Shown in pieces: positions 1 to 10,038 of a stretch of 64,000 nt of DNA (positions within the stretch are counted from its first letter, which is position 1; every line of letters starts with the position of its first letter). Location of the stretch: assembly GCA_041940025.1 (NCBI GenBank), contig JBGTSY010000002.1, forward strand, positions 310,001 to 374,000, in the 5' to 3' direction. Made by a program: the position numbers and the translations under genes. The DNA comes from UBA5859 sp041940025. Lineage in GTDB: Bacteria > Pseudomonadota > Gammaproteobacteria > UBA5859. The notes beneath the pieces are model-generated. The model ran no database searches, had not been told where the DNA came from, and saw only the letters and a program-made list of their open reading frames with translations.

Positions 1-2139
1 GGTAATCCTTGGCGTGCTCACAATCAAGATGTGCGAGGTTATGCAGATGAATCGGGTCTACGTTCCCCAAAGGCGGATTTTATCTCTATGGGACGGCATT
101 TTTTTCTTCCTCGCAATAGTTTAGTGGAGAATTCTGTCAAGTGTCGGTTGCCCGGAAAGTACCGCTATTTTCAACAGCGATTTCCCGACTATCCAGACTA
201 TTGGCGACATCCGGCTATTCAATGTGACACCATTGATGAAGGTTTCTTGCAGGATTTGCGGTTTCTCGATCCGATCAGCGCGCAGCCCATCGATCTGGGG
301 CCTATCAATACGTCTACGGTGCGCGGCTTCGAACTACTCTATGCTACCCCCGGAGTGGGTGATCCCGCAGAAATCGCTGGCCATCTCGTACTGCGCGTAT
401 TGCTAGATAATAATCCACAAGCAGAGATTTTTGGTATTGAAAACCCAAACGATCTCGTGATTTCTTTTTTAGCGGATACGAAACAGACAAAGTCAACGCC
501 AAAGAGCGATAAAGCGGTGATGATGAGTGAATCCTGTGACAAATCTTGGTTTGGATTGGATCTCAATACTGAGCCAGATTGGGATGCCTTTGCTTCGGTC
601 GGTCAAGCAGTCAAAGGCTTAACCGGTGGGTTTTTAACCGTGATGGATAGGCAAACTTTGGCTCAAGCAGTGCAGCATTACACGGTGTTTCAGGATCGCA
701 ACTTATTGCGTTTTAGACTGAATTTAACAGACAAGCAACAAGAGTCACTACTAAATCGTTTATACGAGGCGAAGAAAAACTACAATGGAAGATATTATTT
801 TTTTAAAGAAAACTGTGGTTCGGTGTTGTTTCGCGTCATTGGAGAGGGAATCGATAGCGCCTTGATGAGTAATTTTAATCCTTTGGTGACCCCTCCGAAT
901 GCCTTTATCAATCGACTGTTGCAGGCGAATTTAGTGACGCCTGTGCAACCCAGTTTTATGAGCTATCGTCGTCGTGCGCACTTAGCGCAAGAGGCATTTC
1001 TTCAAGCCTATGCATTGGTTCGAGCAGAGGCGCCGACCTTACCTTGGCCAAGTCATCGTCATATTTTTTCTGCACGGGAAAAGAAGCGCTATCCAGCGTA
1101 TCAGAAGCTTACCCAGTTATTACAGATCCATTTTATGGGGGAAACGCGCGGCTATCATCTGTTGAATTTAGCCTTAGCTGCTGAAGCGGCGCATGCGAAT
1201 CATGAACGCCTATGTCGACAAATGAGCAGCCGACCGACTGAACTCTTAATCCAAGTACAACGTCAGTTTCTTGAGAATGGTGCCGTGATTTCTGATCGTG
1301 TGTCCCTATCATCAGAGACGCCATTACCAAGCTCGGTTTTGTTGTCACAGGTAGTCAATCCACTGCAAGCGGCACACACAGGGTTACAGAGTTATGAGAT
1401 GGGTAGCGGACAAAAAACCGATGCAGAAAGTGCCCAATATCCGGTGATCACTTTTGCTGCTCAACTGTATCAGCAACAGATGGGGGATCCGGGACTGTTT
1501 GCGATGGGACAAGGTACAGCGGTAACTTTTGCTCGTGTGGATTTTGAGTGGAATCAAAAGGCAGAGGAGTTAAGTGATTGGTCTTTTACTGGATTGGAAA
1601 TCAGAAAATTCAAGGATCGTCTTAGCCGCGTTGCGAATCTTGCCGATCCAGGTTATCAACTAGGGCTTGGATTAACGGTTTTAGAAAGTAAAAGAATAGA
1701 ACTATTTGAGGGTGTTCAGATTAAATGGATAGCCGGCGAGTTGTTAGCCAATCTCTGGTCAAATCGGGGCACCGACCGTTTCCTCTTTACCTCCTTCGGG
1801 CTGGCCTTAGAGAGTGATTGGCGTGGGTCGGGTGAAAACGAGGCGACAGTTGAGGATAACCACACTCGTCTCTCTTTGCCTTTAGGACTGGAGGCAGCTT
1901 GGACCTTCGACAAGGCGCGTCATTGGCAACTCAGAGCCAGTGCTTTAGAGACACTGCGTTGGGGGGAGCGCAAAACCGAAAAATTGAGGCAGGCTAAAAT
2001 CAGCCTCAGTCGCTATTTGGGTCATTTTGGAAAACAGGCAGTCACGTTAACCGCATATTATCAGGCAGAGACCAATATGGTGTTCGATTCCCATCGGCAA
2101 CAACTGTCTGGTGTTACCCTCGCGTTTCGCCCATATTAA
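1..2139 (+). CDS. DUF4105 (Lnb-type) protein with C-terminal outer-membrane barrel, 5' partial
   Basis: The reading frame is open to the first base of the window, so the true start and any signal peptide lie upstream. The conserved Asn-Cys of the DUF4105/Lnb periplasmic domain is at nt 811-816, inside the context YYFFKENCGSVLF, which follows a run of residues typical of that domain. The last third alternates polar and hydrophobic residues and ends in an aromatic residue (LAFRPY), as in outer-membrane beta-barrels attached to DUF4105 proteins. The family is thought to be a cysteine-dependent peptidase or amidase of the envelope; its substrate is unknown. No operon partner is visible. Confidence 0.75.
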   Translation, partial: GNPWRAHNQDVRGYADESGLRSPKADFISMGRHFFLPRNSLVENSVKCRLPGKYRYFQQRFPDYPDYWRHPAIQCDTIDEGFLQDLRFLDPISAQPIDLGPINTSTVRGFELLYATPGVGDPAEIAGHLVLRVLLDNNPQAEIFGIENPNDLVISFLADTKQTKSTPKSDKAVMMSESCDKSWFGLDLNTEPDWDAFASVGQAVKGLTGGFLTVMDRQTLAQAVQHYTVFQDRNLLRFRLNLTDKQQESLLNRLYEAKKNYNGRYYFFKENCGSVLFRVIGEGIDSALMSNFNPLVTPPNAFINRLLQANLVTPVQPSFMSYRRRAHLAQEAFLQAYALVRAEAPTLPWPSHRHIFSAREKKRYPAYQKLTQLLQIHFMGETRGYHLLNLALAAEAAHANHERLCRQMSSRPTELLIQVQRQFLENGAVISDRVSLSSETPLPSSVLLSQVVNPLQAAHTGLQSYEMGSGQKTDAESAQYPVITFAAQLYQQQMGDPGLFAMGQGTAVTFARVDFEWNQKAEELSDWSFTGLEIRKFKDRLSRVANLADPGYQLGLGLTVLESKRIELFEGVQIKWIAGELLANLWSNRGTDRFLFTSFGLALESDWRGSGENEATVEDNHTRLSLPLGLEAAWTFDKARHWQLRASALETLRWGERKTEKLRQAKISLSRYLGHFGKQAVTLTAYYQAETNMVFDSHRQQLSGVTLAFRPY

Positions 2140-2288
2140 GTTTGCGGCATTGAATAGCCTCGTCGACGTCCTATCAAAATCGTATTAACCGCTGTGACAC
2201 GGGGATCTGAAGGAGGTTTGACTCGAATCAAGACGATGAGTTTGAATAGGTAATAAACTTGCTCTGGACTGTTATAGGGGAGGTGGAT

Positions 2289-2717
2289 ATGGACACAATT
2301 TGGATACTGGTGGCGGACAGTGCTTTTGCGCGTATTTTGGAATGTGAATCGATACAGGCTAAACCTATTGAACGAGAAGTGTTGATGAATCCTACCGCCC
2401 GACAAAAACAACAGGATTTAGTCTCCTCCAAGCCGGGGCGAGGATCACTCAGTGGGGGAGAAGGGCGGCATCAATACGGTGGTGATGAGGAAACCCGACA
2501 GCACGAAGTCGATCAATTTGCACAGTCGGTTGTGGCGCGCTTGAGCCAAGCACAACAGGCGAAAGCTTTTACACAGCTGGTGCTGATCGCTGCGCCCAAA
2601 TTTCTCGGACAGTTACGTCAACATCTGACACCACAATTGTCTGCGTGCATCCACAGAGACTTAAATAAAGATTTGGTGCGTATGGATGTGAATGACATCA
2701 TGGCACATCTTAGATAA
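2289..2717 (+). CDS. Host attachment family protein (Host_attach/baeRF-like)
   Basis: A 142-residue cytosolic protein. The N-terminus (TIWILVADSAFARILE), the central Lys/Gly-rich stretch and the segment LVLIAAPKFLGQLRQHL followed by a DLNKDL motif match the family annotated as 'protein required for attachment to host cells', which has an eRF1/baeRF-like fold. The actual role in free-living bacteria is unclear, and the name comes from one plant-associated species. I chose the ATG at 2289 because a GGGGAGG Shine-Dalgarno lies just before it; an upstream TTG at 2259 has none. The gene stands alone. Confidence 0.8.
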   Translation: MDTIWILVADSAFARILECESIQAKPIEREVLMNPTARQKQQDLVSSKPGRGSLSGGEGRHQYGGDEETRQHEVDQFAQSVVARLSQAQQAKAFTQLVLIAAPKFLGQLRQHLTPQLSACIHRDLNKDLVRMDVNDIMAHLR

Positions 2718-2877
2718 GCATTGCGCCAAGATAGTTGCTTGAATATTTTGATTCTCTCAATGCGAGCACTTAAGTGATATATCATGCAAGCTGCACAGGT
2801 TCAGGAGGCTCTGTTTAGCATTGTCCGGCGGGTTCTAATGAGGTGACGGCATCGGTCGTGATCAACAAATGGATACT

Positions 2878-4038
2878 CTAGAACACCATGCTCAGTGCAG
2901 CGTTGAATAAGATGACTTCCTTATCGATGAGCGCGCTTCCGATTGGGTTGGGTAAGGTGTCATAGAGCCCGACGGCACTGGCGTCATCATCAATATTAAA
3001 TTGACCCGTTTCAATTTTAAGCGCTACAGAGGGGTTGATATTGACTCGTAACCCTAAGATAACGCTCTCCTGGCTGAGATTGACCAGGGCACGATTTTTT
3101 GTGTCGTACACACTATAAGTGATATGAGGAATAAAATGACCTATCTGGTAACTGAAGTTGGTGTAGTAGAGGTACGCGTCTGGCAGTGGCGACTCTTCAT
3201 TGAGATCCTGGTGTACCCACTCGCCACGAAACTCAAGATTACCAATCCGATGGGTGACGCTGAAGGTGTAAGTATCGGCAGATTGATATTCTCCGGGAAC
3301 AGGTATATTGAGTGTTGCTATCGCCGTACCCAGATCGGCTAAATTCAAATTATTGTTGGCTAATATCGCAGCGGTATCCACTCGAAGTGATCTGAGAGCA
3401 TGATAACTGGTGCGCAGGCTGGTGTAATCGGACTGTACCCGCAACACGGCACCGGTAGCAATCATGCGGTCGATATCAAACACTAGGCCCGCTAAGTTCG
3501 ATTCAATTTCATTGAGTTCACCATGGTATATCTGCATCATAAATTGATAGTCTGACACATTGATCTTTCTGGTGATATTGACTCCGTTTAACGCCAAATA
3601 GGGTAAAAAATAGATTTCTTCAGGCGGGCGTACCCAGGGATAGGTAATACCCACATGTATGGACTGCGATAATTCATAGAGTGGGTACCTGGATTTTCCG
3701 AACTTAAATTCCCATTGGTCTGTTGGCCGATAGGCTACGTAAGCCCATTCCGCGTTTACTTCCCAGCTCTGTTCCCCTAACGCCAAAAGCTGTACAACAA
3801 ACTCGAAAGGATCCGTAGACGGTCTAAACGTCGTTTGTAGCCCAATTAAGGAACCCTGACTAAAATTAATTTCGTCATTGAGTCCCCCCATAAAGGGCAC
3901 TTCAGAATCCACTTGACTGAATGCCGCAGTCAGAAAGCCGTTAGTCGTGATTGCACGGCTGGCATGTCCCGAATTGGAGTAAGTGAGCATGAGCGGCGTG
4001 AGCACACACAGTAGTTGAATCGCGCTTAGAATTCTCAA
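2878..4038 (-). CDS. Porin-like outer-membrane beta-barrel protein
   Basis: 386 residues. The N-terminus is a clear signal peptide (hydrophobic about residues 5-20, likely cleavage after HAS near 27). The mature part is made of short alternating strands rich in aromatic residues, and it ends in ...AALSMVF with a C-terminal Phe, the classic signal for barrel assembly. No close family is recognised; it resembles unassigned gammaproteobacterial porins of about 380 residues. Just upstream on its own strand lies an inverted repeat AAGTCA-GTT-TGACTT (4059-4073), a possible operator. The substrate cannot be read from the sequence. Confidence 0.7.
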   Translation of the reverse strand: MRILSAIQLLCVLTPLMLTYSNSGHASRAITTNGFLTAAFSQVDSEVPFMGGLNDEINFSQGSLIGLQTTFRPSTDPFEFVVQLLALGEQSWEVNAEWAYVAYRPTDQWEFKFGKSRYPLYELSQSIHVGITYPWVRPPEEIYFLPYLALNGVNITRKINVSDYQFMMQIYHGELNEIESNLAGLVFDIDRMIATGAVLRVQSDYTSLRTSYHALRSLRVDTAAILANNNLNLADLGTAIATLNIPVPGEYQSADTYTFSVTHRIGNLEFRGEWVHQDLNEESPLPDAYLYYTNFSYQIGHFIPHITYSVYDTKNRALVNLSQESVILGLRVNINPSVALKIETGQFNIDDDASAVGLYDTLPNPIGSALIDKEVILFNAALSMVF

Positions 4039-4284
4039 ATGACAGTCCTTGTAAGTTGAAGTCAGTTTGACTTAAGTGATTATTCAAAATACATGCCATC
4101 ACTAATCAGGCATTGACCAGTAGACGCGAGGTAGGATCCTCCAGAGAGGTTCGTTTTTTACTCTAGGCCGTACCTTTATGTCAAATGCAAAAATAGACAC
4201 TCGACTAACTGCATCGACTGCTCTCATCCAATCTGTCTGGGTGAGGCTTTAGCCTATGAAAGAAAAATGTTCTGTGCAGGGTGC

Positions 4285-4725
4285 TTAGGCAGGTGTGGGT
4301 TCTATCGGTTTTGTTCGCCCCTGTTTTATCAACTCACTAAAAGATTGCAACAGATCGTGTTCGGTTAGAATACCGGCAAACTCGCCTTCTCTAAAAACCA
4401 GCGCCGCCCCAATGTGTGTTTCCAACATAGCATCAATGACGCGATCCAGCGGATCATGTAAGTCGACACAATAGGCACGTACCGCGCAAAAGTCACCCAC
4501 TTTTAATTCCGAATCGGCTTGTTTCACACCCGGTGCGAGAGCAAATTGGATGTCCCGATCGGAAATCACACTATCTATTATGCCATCTATCTTAACGGGT
4601 AGATGATGTACCCCGTGTACTTTCATCATCTGTCTTGCCTCCTCAATAGAGCAATCTGCATCTACTGAAAATGGAAAAGGACTCATGACTTCGGCTAGTT
4701 TGGGAAATTTTTGTATCTGACTCAT
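4285..4725 (-). CDS. CBS-domain-pair protein
   Basis: 146 residues made almost entirely of two CBS motifs. The first (about 10-65) has the usual VHHLPVK...SDRDIQFAL pattern; the second (about 75-135) has IGAALVFREGEFAGILTEHDLL. Such stand-alone CBS pairs bind adenine nucleotides or SAM and sense energy state, usually acting on a partner protein. The gene lies just downstream of amrS on the same strand, with a short gap, so the two may be cotranscribed. It is one of three CBS-pair genes in the window, which do not look like recent duplicates of each other. Confidence 0.85.
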   Translation of the reverse strand: MSQIQKFPKLAEVMSPFPFSVDADCSIEEARQMMKVHGVHHLPVKIDGIIDSVISDRDIQFALAPGVKQADSELKVGDFCAVRAYCVDLHDPLDRVIDAMLETHIGAALVFREGEFAGILTEHDLLQSFSELIKQGRTKPIEPTPA

Positions 4726-4760
4726 ATGCTGACCAATGATTTATATGTTGACAGTAGATC

Positions 4761-5864
4761 TTAAGTTAAAGGTGGGTGAGTCATGCGCACGACCTGTGTT
4801 CTATTGCCCCAGTTTTCTGCCTGGTCGTTATAATAACCCGCGCAAATAGTACCACACTGGCCACACCTTCCCTTTTCTGTCAGATCCCATTCTTTTAAAG
4901 TGTACCAGTCACGACCTATTAAGATATTGCCACATTGGTGACAATAGGTACTGCTGCCGTTGTGGTCATGTACATTTCCTGTGTAAGCGTAATATGCACC
5001 GTTGCGGATCGCTATTTCTCGTGCCCGAATTAAACTACTAGGAGGTGTGGGATTAATATTCAACATTTTCCAGTCAGGATGGAACGCCGAAAAGTGCAAG
5101 GGTACTTCTGGACCTAACGTCTTCACAACCCATTCAGTGAGACTATGAATCTCTTCGTCAGAATCGTTTTCACCAGGAATAATAAGAGTGGTGATCTCCA
5201 ACCAGCAATTGGTTTCATGTTTGATATATTCAAGAGTTTCTAGCACCGGTTTTATGTGGCTGCCGGTGATTTTATGGTAAAAGCGTTCTGTAAAGGCTTT
5301 AAGATCTACATTCACGGCATCTATGTGCTGATAAAACTCAGCTCGTGGTTCTGCGCAGACATAGCCCGCTGTCACCGCTACGGTGGAGATACCTAACTGG
5401 TGACATGCGTGAGCCACGTCTATTGCATACTCATGAAAGATCACCGGATCGTTATAAGTAAAAGCAACACTGCGACAGTCATGGGCTTTCGCTGCTTGTG
5501 CAATGCGTTCGGGAGAGGCGCTCTCTGCTAGCGTATCGATTTCCTGAGACTTACTGATGTCCCAATTTTGACAATACTTGCAGGCCAGGTTGCAACCGGC
5601 TGTGCCAAAAGAAAAAACTTTGCTGCCCGGATAGAAATGATTGAGAGGTTTTTTCTCGATGGGATCGAGACAAAATCCGCTGGAGCGTCCATAAGTGGTT
5701 AACACCATGGTCTCTTTGCGGCGACCGCGTACGAAACAAAGGCCGCGCTGACCCTCGCGCAATTTACAATAGCGCGGGCAGAGATCGCATTGTAATCGGC
5801 CATCTTTCAACCGGTGCCAATAGCCTACGTCGATGACAGAGGCATTATCCTGTATAGGCTGCAT
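4761..5864 (-). CDS. amrS: AmmeMemoRadiSam system radical SAM enzyme
   Basis: 367 residues. The radical SAM 4Fe-4S motif CxxxCxxC is at Cys91, Cys95 and Cys98 (CNLACKYC). It is preceded by an N-terminal cysteine cluster (Cys26, 29, 33, 43) and followed by a C-terminal zinc-ribbon-like pair of CxxC motifs (308/311 and 334/337). This layout is that of the AmmeMemoRadiSam radical SAM protein. The chemistry of the system is not established. It is divergent from amrB-amrA at 6036-7384, the other two members of the trio, with a shared 170-bp promoter region between them. A GAGAG ribosome site precedes the ATG. Confidence 0.92.
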   Translation of the reverse strand: MQPIQDNASVIDVGYWHRLKDGRLQCDLCPRYCKLREGQRGLCFVRGRRKETMVLTTYGRSSGFCLDPIEKKPLNHFYPGSKVFSFGTAGCNLACKYCQNWDISKSQEIDTLAESASPERIAQAAKAHDCRSVAFTYNDPVIFHEYAIDVAHACHQLGISTVAVTAGYVCAEPRAEFYQHIDAVNVDLKAFTERFYHKITGSHIKPVLETLEYIKHETNCWLEITTLIIPGENDSDEEIHSLTEWVVKTLGPEVPLHFSAFHPDWKMLNINPTPPSSLIRAREIAIRNGAYYAYTGNVHDHNGSSTYCHQCGNILIGRDWYTLKEWDLTEKGRCGQCGTICAGYYNDQAENWGNRTQVVRMTHPPLT

Positions 5865-6035
5865 GTGTCTCTCTAAGAATAGTCATTTGTGAATTCTAGG
5901 ACTGACTATCATGGTTGCTGTTTGATAGCGATCAAGAGAGTACGATATAAAGCCCATAATTAGTGGTTGCATCTAGTGATAAAGGGACCTATTTTTATCA
6001 ATCAAGGGCATATCAAATATAGGCAGTTATTATTG

Positions 6036-6830
6036 ATGAATTCAGTTCGAGCTCCGGCGGTGGCAGGTTCCTTTTATCCTGCGAACCCTCAAGAGCTGAA
6101 GCAAATGATTAATGGATTTTTGCGTCAAGTCAGGATATTCCCTGAATCGCCACCGAAAGCATTGATCGTGCCCCATGCTGGTTACCTCTACTCTGGTCCC
6201 ATCGCGGCTACCGCTTATGCACAAGTGCGCCCGATGCGGGAAACAATTAATCGAGTGATACTGTTAGGTCCCGCACACCGGGTGGCGCTTCGTGGTTTGG
6301 CGGTCCCCAGCGTGGCGAGTTTTGACACGGTCCTTGGGCAGATCTTAGTCGATCAACAGACGATAGAGAAACTGCTTCCCCTGCCTCAGGTAACGGTGAT
6401 GGATGAAGCCCATCATCTGGAGCATAGTCTAGAAGTTCAATTACCTTTTCTTAATACGGTCTTGGACCGCTTTACACTGGTGCCACTAGTAGTCGGTGAG
6501 GCGAGTGCAGAAGAGGTGGCAGAGGTAATTGAAAGCTGTTGGGGCGGGGAGGAAACTTTAATCGTGGTGAGTTCAGATCTCAGTCATTATGAAACCTATG
6601 AGGCAGCCAAGATTATTGATAGAGAAACCTGTAAGCGAATTGAGGGCCTAGATTGGCAGGCACTGTCTTATTCCAGTGCCTGTGGCTGCCATCCTATCCG
6701 TGGCCTGCTACTCGTGCTCAAGCGACTCAATTTATCCATCAAAGTGATTGATTTACGCAGTTCCGGCGATACTGCCGGTGATCACGAACGAGTGGTGGGT
6801 TATGGCGCCTTTGTCGTGAGTCCATGTTAA
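6036..6830 (+). CDS. amrB: AmmeMemoRadiSam system protein B (Memo family)
   Basis: 264 residues from the ATG at 6036. The family conserves two His and one Cys in an extradiol-dioxygenase-like pocket that can bind iron or copper; here they appear as His47 (VPHAGYLYSG), His81 (GPAHRVALRG) and Cys216 or Cys218 (SACGCHPIRG). The family is homologous to eukaryotic MEMO1. The frame extends 23 codons upstream, but family members start at the MNSVRAPAVAGSFYP equivalent. It overlaps amrA by 7 bases, so they are translationally coupled. It is encoded opposite amrS. Confidence 0.92.
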   Translation: MNSVRAPAVAGSFYPANPQELKQMINGFLRQVRIFPESPPKALIVPHAGYLYSGPIAATAYAQVRPMRETINRVILLGPAHRVALRGLAVPSVASFDTVLGQILVDQQTIEKLLPLPQVTVMDEAHHLEHSLEVQLPFLNTVLDRFTLVPLVVGEASAEEVAEVIESCWGGEETLIVVSSDLSHYETYEAAKIIDRETCKRIEGLDWQALSYSSACGCHPIRGLLLVLKRLNLSIKVIDLRSSGDTAGDHERVVGYGAFVVSPC

Positions 6831-7384
6831 AAGCTGAACATAGACAATGTTTGCTGGAAATCGCTGGGCGCTCCATTGAGTATGGATTGAGTTATGATTG
6901 CCCTGCACCGGTCCAGCTTGGGGACTATGCAGAAACACTCACAGCGCTGGGGGCTTCCTTTGTGACACTCAAGAAGTCTGGTGAGTTGCGCGGCTGTGTC
7001 GGCACATTAGAGCGCTATCAACCACTGATTGAAGATGTCTCCTATCACGCCTATAGTGCCGCCTTTAGAGATACAAGATTTTCCCCTGTGACAGACCAAG
7101 AAGTTGTCTTCTTAGAGATCCACATTTCTGTCCTATCCGTACCTGAGGCCATCCCCTGCGCCTCGGAGAATGAACTAATACAGTTGTTGCGTGCTGACAC
7201 AGATGGTTTAGTGTTGCAGGAGGGATCGCACCGAGCCACTTTTTTACCCGCCATGTGGGAAACATTACCTGATAAAGAAGATTTTATTAGGCAACTAAAA
7301 ATTAAAGCAGGGTTAGCGCCTAATTATTGGTCTGCACACATGCAATGTTTTCGTTATCAAGTTCAGGAATTTGGTGATAAATAG
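6824..7384 (+). CDS. amrA: AmmeMemoRadiSam system protein A (AMMECR1 domain)
   Basis: 186 residues forming one AMMECR1 domain. The hallmark LRGCVG is at residues 55-60, followed by the typical segment DVSYHAYSAAFRDTRF. The human homologue is AMMECR1; the bacterial function is unknown but always accompanies amrB and amrS. The ATG overlaps the end of amrB by 7 bases. The downstream ligase gene starts about 110 bases after this stop if its better-supported start is used, so the unit probably continues into it. Confidence 0.92.
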   Translation: MLKAEHRQCLLEIAGRSIEYGLSYDCPAPVQLGDYAETLTALGASFVTLKKSGELRGCVGTLERYQPLIEDVSYHAYSAAFRDTRFSPVTDQEVVFLEIHISVLSVPEAIPCASENELIQLLRADTDGLVLQEGSHRATFLPAMWETLPDKEDFIRQLKIKAGLAPNYWSAHMQCFRYQVQEFGDK

Positions 7385-7493
7385 TCATGCCATGCCTCAT
7401 GGCTCCGCGAGAACCGGGATGAATGGCGAGGTGGCTTTTTGTTTGAATTTAATTCAAATTGGGTTGATCAACCAAACAGCGGAGAAAGCGTTT

Positions 7494-8976
7494 ATGGGCT
7501 TGGCAATTAATCAGACTCATTTTACTCGTCAAGAGCATCAACAATTTCGGCGTAAGCTAAATGAGAACTTATGCACGCTGGAGCACATATTGAGAGATCC
7601 CAATTTTGGACAACTGCCCCCCAGTTTTGGTGCTGAATTGGAAATGTATCTTGTGGACAACAAGGGACATGCTGCATCACTTAACGACAAGATACTAGAG
7701 GCGGCAGCGCACCCACAGCTGCAAATGGAACTCAATCGTTATAATTTGGAATATAACCTCAATCCGGTGGATGCAAAGGGGGAACCGTTTTCGCAAATCT
7801 TTTTGGAAATTCAGCAGGCACTGAACAGAGTGCAGGCGTTGGCTGATCAGTGGCAGAGCCGGATTGTACCCATTGGCATTTTGCCCACTCTGCGCGAGCA
7901 AGATCTCACCAGTGAGGCCATTAGCGACAGTGCGAGATATAAAGCGCTCTCAAACTCTTTGATCCATTTGCGCCAGCAAGAGTTCACAGTAGAGATCCAC
8001 GGCGAAGAAGACTTATCTCTCAGTTGTGAAGATGTCACTTTGGAAGGTGCCAATACCTCGTTTCAATTTCATTGGTTGGTGACACCACAGAATTTCGTTG
8101 ATACTTATAATGCAGCACAAATGGTGATGCCCTTGGTGGTGGCGCTGGCCGCTAATTCTCCTTTATTGATGGGGCGAGTGCTCTGGGATGAAACCCGTAT
8201 CGCACTGTTTAAGCAGTCTATTGATTACCGTAGTGATGCGGCGCAACAGTGGCGTTTACCCTCTCGTGTGCCCTTCGGGTTTGGTTGGTTACGGCGCAGC
8301 GCGTTTGAATTATTTGCCGAAGCGGCGGCGCTTTTTCCACCCCTACTTCCGGTGATCGGTGATGAGAATTGTCAGGAGATCTGGTGTCAGGGTGTGATGC
8401 CTAAGTTGGAGGAGCTGCGTTTACATCATGGGACAGTCTGGCCATGGAATCGAGCCATCTTTGATCCAGCAGAAGGCGGTCACTTACGTATCGAGTTAAG
8501 AGCCCTGCCAGCAGGGCCGACGCCACAGGACATGGTGGCCAATGGGGCCTTTTTTGTGGGGTTGGCTCAAGGTTTGAGTAAGCAGATGGATCAACTGATA
8601 CCATCTATGCCTTACAAGTATGCGGAATATAATTTTTATCGTGCCGCTCAGTTTGGTCTGGATGCGCAATTAGTGTGGCCCGATGTCAAGCAAGGTCTCC
8701 CTGCAGAGCGAACAGTGGTCGAGTTGTTACAACAGCTATTTCCCTTGGCCGGCGAAGGGCTGAATGAGTTAGGTGTCGCGGATAAAGAGATAAAGCAGTG
8801 GCTCTCTATTATTGAAAATAGAATAAAAGCGACTGCCAGTGGTGCGCGATGGCAAAAACGAATGTGGAAGCGGCTCATTCAAGAGATGACAGTCGTGGAA
8901 GCGGAGACCGCTTTATTGGAACACTATATAAAACAGTATGAGAACGGGTTGCCGGTTAGTGAGTGGAGTGAGACGA
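7494..8976 (+). CDS. GCS2-type carboxylate-amine ligase (glutamate-cysteine ligase-like)
   Basis: About 495 residues, from the ATG at 7494 to the stop at 8979-8981 (the coding part ends at 8978). The ATG is preceded by GGAG; a longer frame begins at 7371 but its extra 41 residues look non-conserved. The glutamate-cysteine ligase family 2 signature GAELEMYLVD is at 46-55, with further family-like segments EYNLNP and WPWNRAIFDP...HLRIELRALPAGPT. The family forms ATP-dependent amide bonds between a carboxylate (often glutamate) and an amine. Substrate here is not evident. It lies between amrA and an aspartoacylase-like hydrolase with an ATGA overlap, hinting at a make-and-break pair acting on one amide compound. 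Confidence 0.75.
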
Positions 8977-8977
8977 T

Positions 8978-10018
8978 ATGAGGGATCGATACCCAGCGAT
9001 TGACATCTGGGAAAACCCGACCCCACAACAAATGACCCCATCCGCAGATACTCTGATACAACGGTTAACAGGACCACTATGGATCTCTATTGAGGGATCG
9101 GATCCCAGTAGATGTCGGGTGATTACCACTTTATTACATGGCAATGAACCCTCAGGTCTCTATGCATTACATCAGTGGATCTGTGCGGGGCAGAAACCTG
9201 CTGTCACCCTCCACTGTTTTATCGGCGCGGTCACTGCCGCGCAAACGGCACCGCTCTTGACACACCGTCACCTGCCAGATCAGCGCGATTTGAATCGTTG
9301 TTTTAGGCCGCCGTTTGAAGGGGAACAAGGTCAGCTGGCAAAAAGCGTATTGCAGCGTATAGAGTCATTGAATCCAGAGTGTGCCATTGATATTCACAAT
9401 ACTTCCGGCTCTGGACCAGCCTTTGCCGTGTCTATCAAGCTGGATCACGAGCATCAGCAGTTGGCGCAGCACTTTACTCATCGATTGGTTTTAACTGAGC
9501 TTCTGTTGGGGGCATTTATGGAAATTACTCATTCCAAGATGCCGGTCGTCACCATTGAGTGTGGAGGCGCGCATGAAAAGAGCGCCCATGAGGTGGCCGT
9601 GCAAGGACTTGATTCCTTTGCTCGAAGTGAGGATCCCTTTCAACCGCCAACACCGCAAGCGCTGGATATATATCGACATCCGCTACGATTAGAAATCACG
9701 CCAGGTACCCGTATTAGTTATGGGGAGGAGGCGGTTAGTGGGCGAGATCTGACAATCATCAGTGACATTGAGCGATTTAATTTCGGCATGGTGACGCCCG
9801 CTCAGCCATTGGCTTGGTTGCCTGATTCAGATCTTTCCAAGTTGCGTGCCGTGGATTCGCAGCGACATAATCGCATCGAAGAGGTGTTCCATATCAAGAA
9901 ACAGAAACTCTATGTCAAACGCCCTATCAAATTATTTATGGCTACCAGCCAAGCCGCAATAGCTTTAGGGGATTGTCTATTTTATTTCGTCTTGGAAGAA
10001 GATCATAGCCTCCTATAA
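8978..10018 (+). CDS. Succinylglutamate desuccinylase/aspartoacylase-family zinc hydrolase
   Basis: 346 residues. Zinc ligands typical of the AstE/AspA branch of M14-like carboxypeptidases are visible: HxxE at His54/Glu57 (HGNEPSG) and His140 (AIDIHNTSG), with the substrate motif DLNRCFR at 104-110 and a likely catalytic Glu195 (TIECGG). Family members cleave an N-acyl group or amide from an amino acid. The start codon overlaps the stop of the preceding ligase (ATGA at 8978-8981), so the two are coupled. It ends the AmmeMemoRadiSam unit. The C-terminal 90 residues form an extra beta-rich region also seen in some family members. Confidence 0.82.
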   Translation: MRDRYPAIDIWENPTPQQMTPSADTLIQRLTGPLWISIEGSDPSRCRVITTLLHGNEPSGLYALHQWICAGQKPAVTLHCFIGAVTAAQTAPLLTHRHLPDQRDLNRCFRPPFEGEQGQLAKSVLQRIESLNPECAIDIHNTSGSGPAFAVSIKLDHEHQQLAQHFTHRLVLTELLLGAFMEITHSKMPVVTIECGGAHEKSAHEVAVQGLDSFARSEDPFQPPTPQALDIYRHPLRLEITPGTRISYGEEAVSGRDLTIISDIERFNFGMVTPAQPLAWLPDSDLSKLRAVDSQRHNRIEEVFHIKKQKLYVKRPIKLFMATSQAAIALGDCLFYFVLEEDHSLL

Positions 10019-10038
10019 GAGAGCCAGTGACTTCATTC

